DNA of 38,211 nt from a virus. Under the pieces are notes generated by a model. The model had not been told where the DNA came from, did no database searches, and saw only the letters and a program-made list of their open reading frames with translations. The stretch spans positions 1 to 38,211 of the IMG/VR virus record IMGVR_UViG_3300043446_000334; one strand, 5' to 3'. Positions 26,936-34,137 of the stretch are shown here, piece by piece (within the stretch, counting starts at the first letter, position 1; the number at the start of each line of letters is the position of its first letter). The position numbers and the translations under genes are program-made.

Positions 26936-27345
26936 GCTCGCGCAGGCTAATTTCGTGCGCCCAAGCCCCTGGTGATGTCGCAGGGTACGGAAGTCTTTTT
27001 GCCGTAAAAAGCACTCAGCAACTATCCTTAACAGGACGCTGATCAGATATGCCTATATAACTGGTTTTGCTGTTTAAAAAGAATTTAAAGGCTAAAAGAT
27101 GTAGACGTAAAACGCGATCTACACGGCTTTTATACAAGACTGCGTTTGTATAATTGCCCGCCGTTGTAATAAGACGGGGATGGAGGTACCGGACAACCGC
27201 CTCTGCTAAACACCCTAACGCTGTGTGACATTGTGCAACTCAGATAATGTTCAAACTTTTGCCCGCAAGGGCGAAGTGTGACTGAACAATCTAGATAATA
27301 TCTTAACGCTTCGCGTTTAATTATATAATCATAAAAGAATACAAT
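26936..27345 (+). ncRNA. Candidate structured RNA / multi-hairpin non-coding region
   Basis: No ORF of note in about 485 nt (26936-27420), unusual in this packed genome. Hairpins in order: GCGCA 26940-44/56-60; CCCTG 26967-71/81-85; TACGG 26986-90 with CCGTA 27002-06, which competes with CTTTTT 26995-27000 / AAAAAG 27006-11; TCAGC+TCCT 27015-42, loop TAAC; TGTAGA+CGT 27100-23; a perfect 8-bp stem 27130-37/27146-53; GAGG+CGG 27183-27203 with ACAA loop; a 15-bp hairpin 27248-27288 closed by a GCAA (GNRA) tetraloop; and AACGC-TTC-GCGTT 27305-17. No tRNA, tmRNA, RNase P or group I core is recognisable. It could be an ncRNA, a long leader, or a replication/packaging site. Strand is chosen because flanking genes run rightward. 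Confidence 0.45.
27248..27288 (+). other. Strong bipartite hairpin with GCAA tetraloop
   Basis: Outer stem TGTTCA (27248-53) / TGAACA (27283-88), an asymmetric internal loop (A / GTGAC), then a 9-bp inner stem with a single bulged T that closes on GCCC-GCAA-GGGC (27261-72). About 15 bp in 41 nt with a GNRA loop is well beyond what the flanking sequence shows, and it is the best-supported element of the non-coding region. Confidence 0.65.
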
Positions 27346-27368
27346 AAGTTCGAGCGATAGCGAAGAAC

Positions 27369-27387
27369 AGATGAACGTAGTTCATCT
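27369..27387. promoter_or_regulatory. Perfect 8-bp inverted repeat just upstream of a late promoter
   Basis: AGATGAAC-GTA-GTTCATCT at 27369-27387, ending 8 nt before TATAAATA. A near-palindrome of this size at this place could be a protein-binding operator, or a transcript-end hairpin for RNA coming from the upstream region. No poly-U follows on the plus strand, so an intrinsic terminator is less likely. Confidence 0.45.
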
Positions 27388-27395
27388 TAAAAGTG

Positions 27396-27403
27396 TATAA
27401 ATA
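27396..27403 (+). promoter_or_regulatory. Late promoter, perfect TATAAATA
   Basis: An exact match to the T4 late -10 consensus recognised by gp55, which is encoded 5 kb upstream. It ends 17 nt before the ATG of the 359-aa gene, so the late transcript would start very close to the start codon. Confidence 0.75.
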
Positions 27404-27420
27404 TCAAATAGGACTGAACA

Positions 27421-28500
27421 ATGAAAATCCAAGATATTATTAGAGAACCCGATACTATAGAAGAATTTCTTCAAGAAATGGATAAAACCCTTAGTAAAAA
27501 AGGAATTATCCTCGAGGCTCCCGAATATACTACGCCTGGCGGTATCGTAATTCCTGCTGGAGCAAAAACTGCCGCTCCTGTCCCTAAACCACCTGCACCA
27601 CCTAATCCTAATGCACCTGCACAGAGTACTCGTGCTCAAAAGAAAGCTAGGATTGCCGCTAAAAAGATTAAAAGATCTGGTGGTAAGAAACTTTCAGCAA
27701 AATACGCATCAGTAATGACCAAGGTACGCGAAAGAATGACTCTTCGCGATCTTTACGGCAATAAGGTTGAAAAATTTATACCAAAGACAGCATTTAAGTT
27801 TATGGTTGTTATCAAATGGCTGAACATGTTACCCTTCTTATATGAATATTGGGGTGCAAGGACTGCTGTTAACGAGATGGTTGCATCTGGTGAAATGAGC
27901 GAAGCTGACGGATCAGCGGCTCAGAGGATTGTTGCAGAAGAGCTAGTGGTTAAAATTGTTGCCAGCGCAGGCTTCGCCAGCTTGCTAACTTGGTTAATGC
28001 GCCTTAGATATCTTCGTTATCTAGCATGGGCCGCAGGTGCAGTTGCATCAACTGCTACATTAGGTCTATTTGGAGGCCCAACTATTGTGGCTATTTTAGC
28101 CACAGAAGCTGCCGCACTATGGTTGCAGAGCTTTTTACAAAGCGAAAAAGGTCGCGAGATTGTAGCTTGGTGTGTGATGTATGCTATCGATCCAACAGTT
28201 ACTTGGATTTGGAATCAAGGTCCCGGAAGATGGTTTGAGTCATTGAAAGCAGAACAGCTTTCTGACAAGGGCAAAGAGCAAGTTGGTAAGATTAGTTCAG
28301 GAGAAAGAAATCCTAACGTTAAAGACAAGCCAACTGACAACGTAGGTGGTAAGCCGTCAGGTAGTAAATCGGATGTAGATGCTTCGTCATCCGATCCTTT
28401 TGCACCAACTACCCCATATGATAGATCAGGCAAAGACGTAGGCTGGGCCAGTACTAACAAGTACATGACCCGCGGTAGTCAAGGTGGCTTTGGCCGTTAA
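27421..28500 (+). CDS. Membrane-associated late protein, unknown function
   Basis: A 359-aa protein, not recognised. Residues 1-50 begin MKIQDIIREPDTIEEFLQEM, a start style common in myophage structural proteins. Residues 50-72 are proline/alanine-rich and 72-100 are lysine-rich and basic. Three hydrophobic segments follow: about 125-145 (FKFMVVIKWLNMLPFLYEYW), about 173-192 (VKIVASAGFASLLTWLM), and about 198-240 (LAWAAGAVASTATLGLFGG, then IVAILATEAAALWLQ). The last 90 residues are polar and glycine/serine-rich. A perfect late promoter drives it, so it is probably a virion or lysis/assembly-stage protein. An ejected internal protein or an inner-membrane protein both fit. Its stop codon overlaps the stop of the convergent frameshift ORF. 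Confidence 0.7.
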   Translation: MKIQDIIREPDTIEEFLQEMDKTLSKKGIILEAPEYTTPGGIVIPAGAKTAAPVPKPPAPPNPNAPAQSTRAQKKARIAAKKIKRSGGKKLSAKYASVMTKVRERMTLRDLYGNKVEKFIPKTAFKFMVVIKWLNMLPFLYEYWGARTAVNEMVASGEMSEADGSAAQRIVAEELVVKIVASAGFASLLTWLMRLRYLRYLAWAAGAVASTATLGLFGGPTIVAILATEAAALWLQSFLQSEKGREIVAWCVMYAIDPTVTWIWNQGPGRWFESLKAEQLSDKGKEQVGKISSGERNPNVKDKPTDNVGGKPSGSKSDVDASSSDPFAPTTPYDRSGKDVGWASTNKYMTRGSQGGFGR

Positions 28501-28730
28501 ATAATTGCCATCTGCGTGGCTTTAGTAGTTTCGATATTTTCTTTGATAATATCGCTCATAATTTTAATGTCTTCTGAGCTATATGTGTGAAACAGATCGT
28601 TGACATTAACGCCTCCGCGCATGAACCAAGCTATTCTAAACAACTCAGTTTTAAAGTCTAATACTTCTTTATCCAGCCTAACGATTAATTCTTCGATGTC
28701 GTCGTTAGATAAAACCGTTAGGCGCTTGCG
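28497..28730 (-). CDS. -1 frameshift extension of gp26 (77 codons, no own start)
   Basis: The frame opens after a TGA just upstream and has no ATG, GTG or TTG before the conserved-looking core FRIAWFMRGGVNVNDLFHTY. The first candidate start (a TTG) lies about 30 codons in, so ordinary initiation would lose most of it. It ends IMSDIIKENIETTK...AII. Joining at the U_UUU_UUC heptamer (28730-28736) gives complement(28730-29545, 28497-28730), a 349-aa product. The segment resembles small conserved ORFs next to gene 26 in marine T4-like phages, annotated there as assembly factors. I infer that it is made only as the tail of a gp26 fusion, like gpT in lambda gpGT. Confidence 0.75.
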   Translation of the reverse strand, partial: RKRLTVLSNDDIEELIVRLDKEVLDFKTELFRIAWFMRGGVNVNDLFHTYSSEDIKIMSDIIKENIETTKATQMAII

Positions 28731-28736
28731 AAAAAA
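28676..28736 (-). promoter_or_regulatory. Programmed -1 ribosomal frameshift signal
   Basis: In mRNA sense: slippery heptamer U_UUU_UUC (plus-strand GAAAAAA, 28730-28736) in the gp26 zero frame. Then comes a 6-nt spacer (GCAAGC) and an 11-bp stem: GCCUAACGGUU (28713-28723) with AAUCGUUAGGC (28676-28686), with one G-U pair and a 26-nt loop. Slippage by one base puts the ribosome exactly in the downstream open frame; the zero frame stops three codons later. All three classical elements are directly visible. Confidence 0.8.
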
Positions 28737-29545
28737 CTTGTTTGATCCAGGTCAACCGTAAACGAATTTTCTGCACCGCAGTTATCACACTTGACATGCG
28801 TTGACGGGATACGCCAAACTTCGTTATTTTTAGATACTTGCTCTTTGACTGCTTCGAAAATACCACGGTCAGCATGTTCGATCCATTCTGTGATATATCC
28901 GTGTTCAGTAACGGTAGCATCCGGAGTAGTTACTTGCTCAATTCCTGCAATCATAATTTTGTTTTGTAACAGTCCGAGATCTTTATAAACTTGACTTACA
29001 ATTTTATTTCTTTCTTCTTCGTCTTCGATTGCAGACGCTTGGATTAATCTTTTTTGTAAAGCAAAATTTTCTAAATTAAATTCAGTTACTTGTCTATAAC
29101 TTAATGGTCTAATGTGTATAGTTAGATCGCCAAATACCACAGTTGATTCGAATTTGCACTGAGAGAAATGTTCTAAGAACTTGCTAACGTCCAACTCGTA
29201 AGTGTGTTCAGTTTCGCATTTGTTGCAGATATGAATCATGTTCATTATGTTTCCGTAGGTTGCAATACGAATTGCAACAAGTAATGCATCTACATCTAAG
29301 TTGTTAATTTCCCAACCGTCTTTAATAGCAGGGATACAACTTTCAATGACTTTAACGGTGCTTTCCCCTGTGATAAGCGCATCAGGGGTCTTTAACAAAA
29401 TTTCGTCCATGCCAGTCATACCAAACACTGGCAATCTTGTTACTTCCCCATCAATGGTTTCGGGCTTGTTATAGATCCCTCCAGACGGCAACGAGACAAA
29501 CACTTTTGGCTGTCGAAAGTATTGTTGTAAAGGGTTATTAGCCAT
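28718..29545 (-). CDS. gp26: Baseplate hub assembly protein gp26 (T4 baseplate chaperone family)
   Basis: A 275-aa protein of the T4 baseplate protein family represented by gp26, needed for hub assembly. Family features are FVSLPSGGIYNKPE (residues about 16-29), LPVFGMTGMDEILLKTPDAL followed by ITGESTVKVIESCIPAIKDG, and VDALLVAIRIATYGN. Two CxxC pairs (CNKC near 107 and CDNC near 255) could hold a zinc. T4 gp26 is 208 aa. The gene is the only minus-strand gene in the right half and has its own perfect late promoter. Its last codons carry a -1 frameshift signal leading into a start-less ORF, so the 275-aa form is probably the major product and a 349-aa form the minor one. Confidence 0.88.
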   Translation of the reverse strand: MANNPLQQYFRQPKVFVSLPSGGIYNKPETIDGEVTRLPVFGMTGMDEILLKTPDALITGESTVKVIESCIPAIKDGWEINNLDVDALLVAIRIATYGNIMNMIHICNKCETEHTYELDVSKFLEHFSQCKFESTVVFGDLTIHIRPLSYRQVTEFNLENFALQKRLIQASAIEDEEERNKIVSQVYKDLGLLQNKIMIAGIEQVTTPDATVTEHGYITEWIEHADRGIFEAVKEQVSKNNEVWRIPSTHVKCDNCGAENSFTVDLDQTSFFASA

Positions 29546-29556
29546 TATTTTCTCCG

Positions 29557-29564
29557 GATAAATA
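29557..29564 (+). promoter_or_regulatory. Candidate late promoter for the tape-measure/head operon
   Basis: GATAAATA, one mismatch from TATAAATA, 44 nt before the ATG at 29609. It lies in the 63-bp divergent gap and faces away from the gene 26 promoter. Confidence 0.4.
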
Positions 29565-29576
29565 TAATATATCGAG

Positions 29577-29584
29577 TATTTATA
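29577..29584 (-). promoter_or_regulatory. Late promoter of gene 26, perfect TATAAATA
   Basis: On the minus strand this is an exact TATAAATA, 31 nt upstream of the gp26 start codon. It gives gene 26 its own late transcript in the opposite direction to the head genes. Confidence 0.7.
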
Positions 29585-29608
29585 TACGCACTTTTCTTGG
29601 AAAAATAA

Positions 29609-32020
29609 ATGGCAGATCCAGTAAGATTAGATGACGACAGTCTTGAACGACTGTCTAAGATGCTTAACAGCAATAGAAGAATTTCTGAAAGTGCTCCGGC
29701 CGGCGGTGGCAGTAGCGTTGGCAGCGCACCAACTGATCTGTTAGGTGTTATCGGTGCTATCAAGTCTGGAGGCTCGGCTTTATTAGGTGTTGTTAACAAC
29801 ACGTTGTCTGTGTGGCAAGAAGCTAGTAGGATTGGTATTGGGTTTAACAACGATGCCGTTGGCTTACGTGCTAGTATTGGTGTTACAAGATTAGGCGTTG
29901 ACGAGTATTTTGAAGTACTCAAGCGCAGTCAACAGGGATTTACTTCATTAGGCGGATCAATTACAGACTCTGCACAAAAGTTTAATAGACTAAGTCAGTC
30001 GTTCTCTGATTCGTCAGCCGCTGACGAATTAAGATCAATTGGTTATACAACAAAAGAATTTAATGAAGTCTTAGCATTAAACCTAGCAGGCCGCCGTATT
30101 GGCGACCTAAACGATGCAAAAGTAAGGCAAGAAGTTAATGCTTCTACTCAAGCACTAGCTAATGAAATGGATAAAGTTGCTCAATTGACAGGTGTGTCAC
30201 GCCGTGAGCAAATGGATGCCTTACAAGAATCACAAAAGAACGCTCGTGTTCAAGCAACTTTACAAGTGATGCTAGCACAAGGCGGCAAAGATGTTAAAGA
30301 AAGTTACGACAAACTCAAAGTTAGTATGACCGGCTTAGGTCTAGGCAAACTTGGAGATGAATTATTCACAGGACAGGCTAAGACAAAAGAAGCTATTGCT
30401 CAACTTAATGCTTTAGGCCCAGCTGGAACACAGTTGCAGAATGCTATTAACATGGTACGTAATGCAACAACAGAAACAGATCGCGCAAGAGCTAAGGCAG
30501 CACTTGAACAAGCACAGGCCGCAGTAGCTCAGCGCATGAGTCAATCTGGTTTCTTAGCATTAGTCCAACGAGGTGAAGGCGAAACTGCTGATGCTTCTAG
30601 ATCAATGTTTATCTCTGCTAGAAACTACACAGAAACATTAAAATCAGTACAAGAAGATGCAGCTAAAGCTGGCAAGTCGTTGTCCGATACTGAAGCCGCT
30701 GAAATGGCTAGGAAACGTATTGATGCTAGACAACGTGGCTTTGAACTTGATATTGCTACTGGTAAAGAAGTTGCAGTATATGCAGGCGCTAAAACAACAG
30801 AACTAGCAGTACAATCAGCGGCAAGAATTAAAGATTCTAGTGTTGCATTATTTGAAACTATTGAAGCACTTAACTCAGCTTTTGGTAAAAGTAGTGCTGT
30901 GCGAAAATTATTAGATGCTACAAGAAATATTAAAACAGAAGATGGTGTTACTACTGCCGCATCTCAAAGATACTTTAAAGATAGTTTACAGAGAATTCCG
31001 TTATCTATTGATGCTGGCACGTTAGCAAGGGATATTCCACAGATTCTTGCTAATGCAACTGTAGAAATTAAGAATATTTTAGAAACTAGCGGTATTGAAT
31101 TTGGCACAGAAGTAGTAAACGCCGCTAAAACATTTGCTCAAAATTTATGGGAAGGTGTCAAAGAATGGTGGAACGCACCTACTCCGGGTAGAGATGTTGG
31201 AACCTTAGGAGTAACTGGCGGACTATTTGAGCCTGCTGACTTTGTAGGTAAAATACACAAAGGAGAAACAGTTTTTACTCCACAGCAGTTAGAAGCTTTT
31301 GCTAAAAATGTTTCTATGGCCAGTGCTCCTGTAATTCCTCAAGAATTTACAAGCATGATCCAGTCTATTCAGACAGACTTGTCTAAATCAAAAGGCGGAA
31401 ACGACATTGATCTGTTTGCTAATATTTTCAAAGATATACAAACTACACTAACACCTGCTAATCCGCCTAGTAAAAACCCAGCGGACAACACTGAGCTGAT
31501 TATGGCTGCACAACAATTACAGTCAGCTACTATGAAATTTGCGGATGTAACCAGCTTACAAGCAACAGCTACACCTAAAGAAGAAAAACCTTTGCCGGAT
31601 TTTGACAAATTATTTGGCGGTTTTATTAAAGGATTTCAAGAGCAAACTGCATCGCTGGCCAACAATTTGAAGACAAATACTGCTAATATTGCTAATACAA
31701 TACCGCAAAATACTTTACAAAATCAGGTTAGAGAAATGTCTAGAACTATTCCTAGCGAAATAAAACAGGCTAAAGTAGAAGCAGATCGTAACAGTGAAGA
31801 ACGCAACAGAACACAAAAACCAATTGAGCAAGAGCCACAAGACAAGGTTTTAGAAGTTAAATTACCCGGTACTTCAACTCTAGATGATTTGAAAGAGCAA
31901 CTTGATCAGTTAAATAACACTATGAGAGAAATGCTGACACATTCATCAGAACTAGTAGACACTACTAATAAACAAGTTAGAGCAACAAAACGTTTAGACG
32001 GTAACGTGGCTCTTAGATAA
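29609..32020 (+). CDS. Putative tail tape-measure protein
   Basis: An 803-aa, mostly helical protein, rich in Ala, Gln, Ser and Thr and nearly free of cysteine. The N-terminal third (SVWQEASRIGIGFNNDAVGL, then LRSIGYTTKEFNEVLALNLA and MDKVAQLTGVSRREQMDALQ) looks like tape-measure regions of marine T4-like phages. Near residue 540 it has LFEPADFVGKIHKGETVFTP, a motif seen near the end of many tape measures. The last 60 residues form a coiled coil (TLDDLKEQLDQLNNTMREML). The length is compatible with a T4-sized tail if the usual rough proportion between residues and tail length holds. Its position next to gene 26 and before gene 20 also fits. T4 gp29 would be the functional counterpart. An internal virion protein is the alternative. 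Confidence 0.6.
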   Translation: MADPVRLDDDSLERLSKMLNSNRRISESAPAGGGSSVGSAPTDLLGVIGAIKSGGSALLGVVNNTLSVWQEASRIGIGFNNDAVGLRASIGVTRLGVDEYFEVLKRSQQGFTSLGGSITDSAQKFNRLSQSFSDSSAADELRSIGYTTKEFNEVLALNLAGRRIGDLNDAKVRQEVNASTQALANEMDKVAQLTGVSRREQMDALQESQKNARVQATLQVMLAQGGKDVKESYDKLKVSMTGLGLGKLGDELFTGQAKTKEAIAQLNALGPAGTQLQNAINMVRNATTETDRARAKAALEQAQAAVAQRMSQSGFLALVQRGEGETADASRSMFISARNYTETLKSVQEDAAKAGKSLSDTEAAEMARKRIDARQRGFELDIATGKEVAVYAGAKTTELAVQSAARIKDSSVALFETIEALNSAFGKSSAVRKLLDATRNIKTEDGVTTAASQRYFKDSLQRIPLSIDAGTLARDIPQILANATVEIKNILETSGIEFGTEVVNAAKTFAQNLWEGVKEWWNAPTPGRDVGTLGVTGGLFEPADFVGKIHKGETVFTPQQLEAFAKNVSMASAPVIPQEFTSMIQSIQTDLSKSKGGNDIDLFANIFKDIQTTLTPANPPSKNPADNTELIMAAQQLQSATMKFADVTSLQATATPKEEKPLPDFDKLFGGFIKGFQEQTASLANNLKTNTANIANTIPQNTLQNQVREMSRTIPSEIKQAKVEADRNSEERNRTQKPIEQEPQDKVLEVKLPGTSTLDDLKEQLDQLNNTMREMLTHSSELVDTTNKQVRATKRLDGNVALR

Positions 32021-32031
32021 AAGGCTATAGT

Positions 32032-33780
32032 ATGAGTTGGAAAAAATATTTTACACCGGTTAATACCACAGCAACCTTAAGTCCAATTTCAGGTACTATG
32101 ACCTCGGCTAACCGCGCAGGCCCAGCAAGAACAAATTATTCTAGCTACCTACCCGATGTTTATACAGGTAGTCCAAACCGTATTGAACGTTATCAACAGT
32201 ACGAAGTGATGGATGCTGATCCCGAAGTTAATGCCGCATTGGACATTCTTGCAGAATTTACAACACAAAAGCTAAAAGACGGAAAAACTCCTTTTACTGT
32301 CCAGTGGCGCCATCGTGCGACTAATACAGAAGTTAAAATATTAAACGAATACCTACAGCAATGGTGCAAAATGCAAAAGTTCGACACTCGCATATTTAGA
32401 ATTATGCGTAATGTATTCAAATACGGTGATGCTGTTTTTATTCGAGATCCTGAAAATCAAAAATGGAATTATGTTGATCCAAGCAAGGTTGTTAAAGTTA
32501 TTGTTAACGAAAGCGAAGGTAAGAAACCTGAGCAATTTGTAATTAAAGATCTAGCACCTAACTTTACACACTTAGTTGCTACACAGATAACACCAAATAT
32601 TAATCCAAGACAGAATAGTAGTGGTATTGGTACAGCAGGCGGATATGCCAATCCTAACGGTGTTGGCCGTGGTTCAACATCAAATTTCCCTGCAACTAGT
32701 AGCACAAATCGTTTTGGAACTACAGAAACAGAGTATGCAATTAATGCAGAACATATTGTGCATCTAAGTCTTAGCGAAGGATTAGATAACAATTATCCTT
32801 TTGGTAATTCGTTGTTAGAAAACATCTTTAAAGTTTATAAACAAAAAGAATTATTAGAAGATGCTATCATTATCTATCGTATACAACGTGCTCCAGAACG
32901 TAGAGTTTTCCACATTGACGTAGGTAATATGCCAAGCCACATGGCAATGGCGTTTGTTGAACGTGTTAAAAACGAAATTCACCAACGCAGAATTCCTAGT
33001 CAAACAGGAGGCGGACAAAATGTTATTGACTCAGCGTACAATCCTTTATCTATTAACGAGGATTATTTCTTCCCACAGACTGCCGAGGGACGTGGATCTA
33101 AAGTTGAAACACTACCAGGCGGTACTAACCTTGGCGAGATTGATGATTTAAAATACTTTACTAACAAGTTATTCCGTGGTTTACGTATTCCAAGTAGCTA
33201 TTTGCCAACAGGTGCAGATGATAGCCAAGCTTCATATAATGACGGTCGCGTTGGCACAGCTTACATACAAGAACTACGTTTTAACAAGTATTGCGAACGT
33301 TTGCAATCACTTGTTACTAGTGTATTTGACGAAGAATTTAAAATGTTCATGTATTCTATGGGCGTGAATATTGATTCAAATTTATTTGAATTAAAATTTA
33401 ATCCGCCTTTGAACTTTGCAAGTACACGCCAAAGTGCATTAGATAGTGAACGTATTAATACATTTAATACTATCCAAGCAGTTCCTTTTATGAGTAAACG
33501 TTTTGCATTAAAACGTTTCTTAGGTTTAAACGAAGAAGAGATTGCAGAAAACGAACGCCTATGGGCAGAAGAAAACGGTAAAGGGCAACCAGTTAACACT
33601 GATGCCGCTAGTGAAATGAGAGGCGCAGGTTTAAGCGCCGCAGGTATTGAAGGTGACCTTGGCGCCGCAGGAGATCTAAGTGCGCCTGACGACATGGAAG
33701 GTTTAGAAGAACCAGGTATGGAAGGTGAAATGCCAGCACCTGCAATAGCACCAGCCGGCGGAACTGCGCCAACTGCATAA
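32032..33780 (+). CDS. gp20: Portal vertex protein gp20
   Basis: gp20 forms the dodecameric portal through which DNA is packaged and ejected, and it initiates prohead assembly. Family segments: RIERYQQYEVMDADPEVNAA followed by LDILAEFTTQ (residues about 50-80), MRNVFKYGDAVFIRDPE, HLSLSEGLDNNYPFGNSLLE, IYRIQRAPERRVFHIDVGNM, IPSSYLPTGADDSQASYNDG and FDEEFKMFMYSMGV. Length 582 aa against 524 in T4. The last 60 residues are a Gly/Ala/Pro/Glu-rich tail (DLGAAGDLSAPDDMEGLEEP). It starts 11 nt after the tape-measure stop. Its TAA stop sits inside a CATAAATA box. Confidence 0.96.
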   Translation: MSWKKYFTPVNTTATLSPISGTMTSANRAGPARTNYSSYLPDVYTGSPNRIERYQQYEVMDADPEVNAALDILAEFTTQKLKDGKTPFTVQWRHRATNTEVKILNEYLQQWCKMQKFDTRIFRIMRNVFKYGDAVFIRDPENQKWNYVDPSKVVKVIVNESEGKKPEQFVIKDLAPNFTHLVATQITPNINPRQNSSGIGTAGGYANPNGVGRGSTSNFPATSSTNRFGTTETEYAINAEHIVHLSLSEGLDNNYPFGNSLLENIFKVYKQKELLEDAIIIYRIQRAPERRVFHIDVGNMPSHMAMAFVERVKNEIHQRRIPSQTGGGQNVIDSAYNPLSINEDYFFPQTAEGRGSKVETLPGGTNLGEIDDLKYFTNKLFRGLRIPSSYLPTGADDSQASYNDGRVGTAYIQELRFNKYCERLQSLVTSVFDEEFKMFMYSMGVNIDSNLFELKFNPPLNFASTRQSALDSERINTFNTIQAVPFMSKRFALKRFLGLNEEEIAENERLWAEENGKGQPVNTDAASEMRGAGLSAAGIEGDLGAAGDLSAPDDMEGLEEPGMEGEMPAPAIAPAGGTAPTA

Positions 33781-33783
33781 ATA
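33776..33783 (+). promoter_or_regulatory. Late-promoter-like box overlapping the gp20 stop
   Basis: CATAAATA, one mismatch from consensus, with the gp20 TAA stop inside it. It is only 5 nt from the next ATG, too close to serve that gene well, but it could supply transcripts for gp67 downstream. Confidence 0.3.
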
Positions 33784-33788
33784 TTAAT

Positions 33789-34025
33789 ATGATATTACGC
33801 GAGCTTTTTTACATTGATCCAAATACAAGACAAACGGGTAACGACTTGCGTTATGAGCCCGACCGAGATCGCACCACTTTACGTAGAAGCGACACAAGAA
33901 AGACTCGTCTAACACTAAGACAAATTAACGAACTTCGCAAATCAAGCGAAGCGCATATTTTAGAGCAGGAGCAAGAACTAGAATTTATACAATCCATGTA
34001 TCAAGCACCACCTGCCCAAGCATAA
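33789..34025 (+). CDS. Small basic head-cassette protein, unknown function
   Basis: A 78-aa protein starting MILRELFYIDPNTRQTGNDL. It is arginine-rich in the middle (DRDRTTLRRSDTRKTRLTLR), then has an acidic helix (HILEQEQELEFIQSMYQ). It sits 8 nt after gp20, where T4 has gene 67, but the sequence is basic and not gp67-like; the acidic gp67-like protein is the next gene. No Shine-Dalgarno is obvious before the ATG, and the A/T-rich leader may serve instead. Probably a small prohead-core or portal-associated protein, by position only. Confidence 0.6.
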   Translation: MILRELFYIDPNTRQTGNDLRYEPDRDRTTLRRSDTRKTRLTLRQINELRKSSEAHILEQEQELEFIQSMYQAPPAQA

Positions 34026-34028
34026 ATA
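34021..34028 (+). promoter_or_regulatory. Late-promoter-like box overlapping the 78-aa gene stop
   Basis: CATAAATA, again containing the TAA stop of the preceding gene, 109 nt before the gp67 ATG. It shares the 9-mer GCATAAATA with the box at the gp20 stop. Confidence 0.4.
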
Positions 34029-34090
34029 AATCAAGATTTTTAAAAAAATGGCAGTTTTATGGCCATTTAGCACCTATTTTAAAAATAAAC

Positions 34091-34098
34091 TGTAAATA
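34091..34098 (+). promoter_or_regulatory. Candidate late promoter for gp67
   Basis: TGTAAATA, one mismatch from TATAAATA, 39 nt ahead of the gp67 ATG. The same 112-nt gap (34026-34137) also holds a 7-bp hairpin AAATGGC/GCCATTT (34046-34068) and a good AGGAGA Shine-Dalgarno at 34124-34129. Confidence 0.45.
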
Positions 34099-34137
34099 TA
34101 AAACAGCCTTGTATAATCATCACAGGAGAATTTTAAC

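Noticed and set aside
26986-27011. H-type pseudoknot formed by both alternative stems
   Set aside because: The second connecting loop would have zero length over a 5-bp stem, which is sterically implausible; alternative hairpins fit better.
26936-27345. Group I intron, tmRNA, RNase P RNA or tRNA in the non-coding region
   Set aside because: No conserved P7/guanosine-site core, CCA or T-arm signature, or P4 consensus could be found, and no interrupted exon flanks it.
28705-28920. 71-aa minus-strand ORF overlapping the gp26 3' end
   Set aside because: It is an alternate-frame shadow of gp26, not in the frame of the -1 extension, with no family pattern.
34046-34068. Hairpin AAATGGC/GCCATTT as a terminator
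   Set aside because: The U-run would lie on the minus strand, where no gene ends; on the plus strand there is no U-run.
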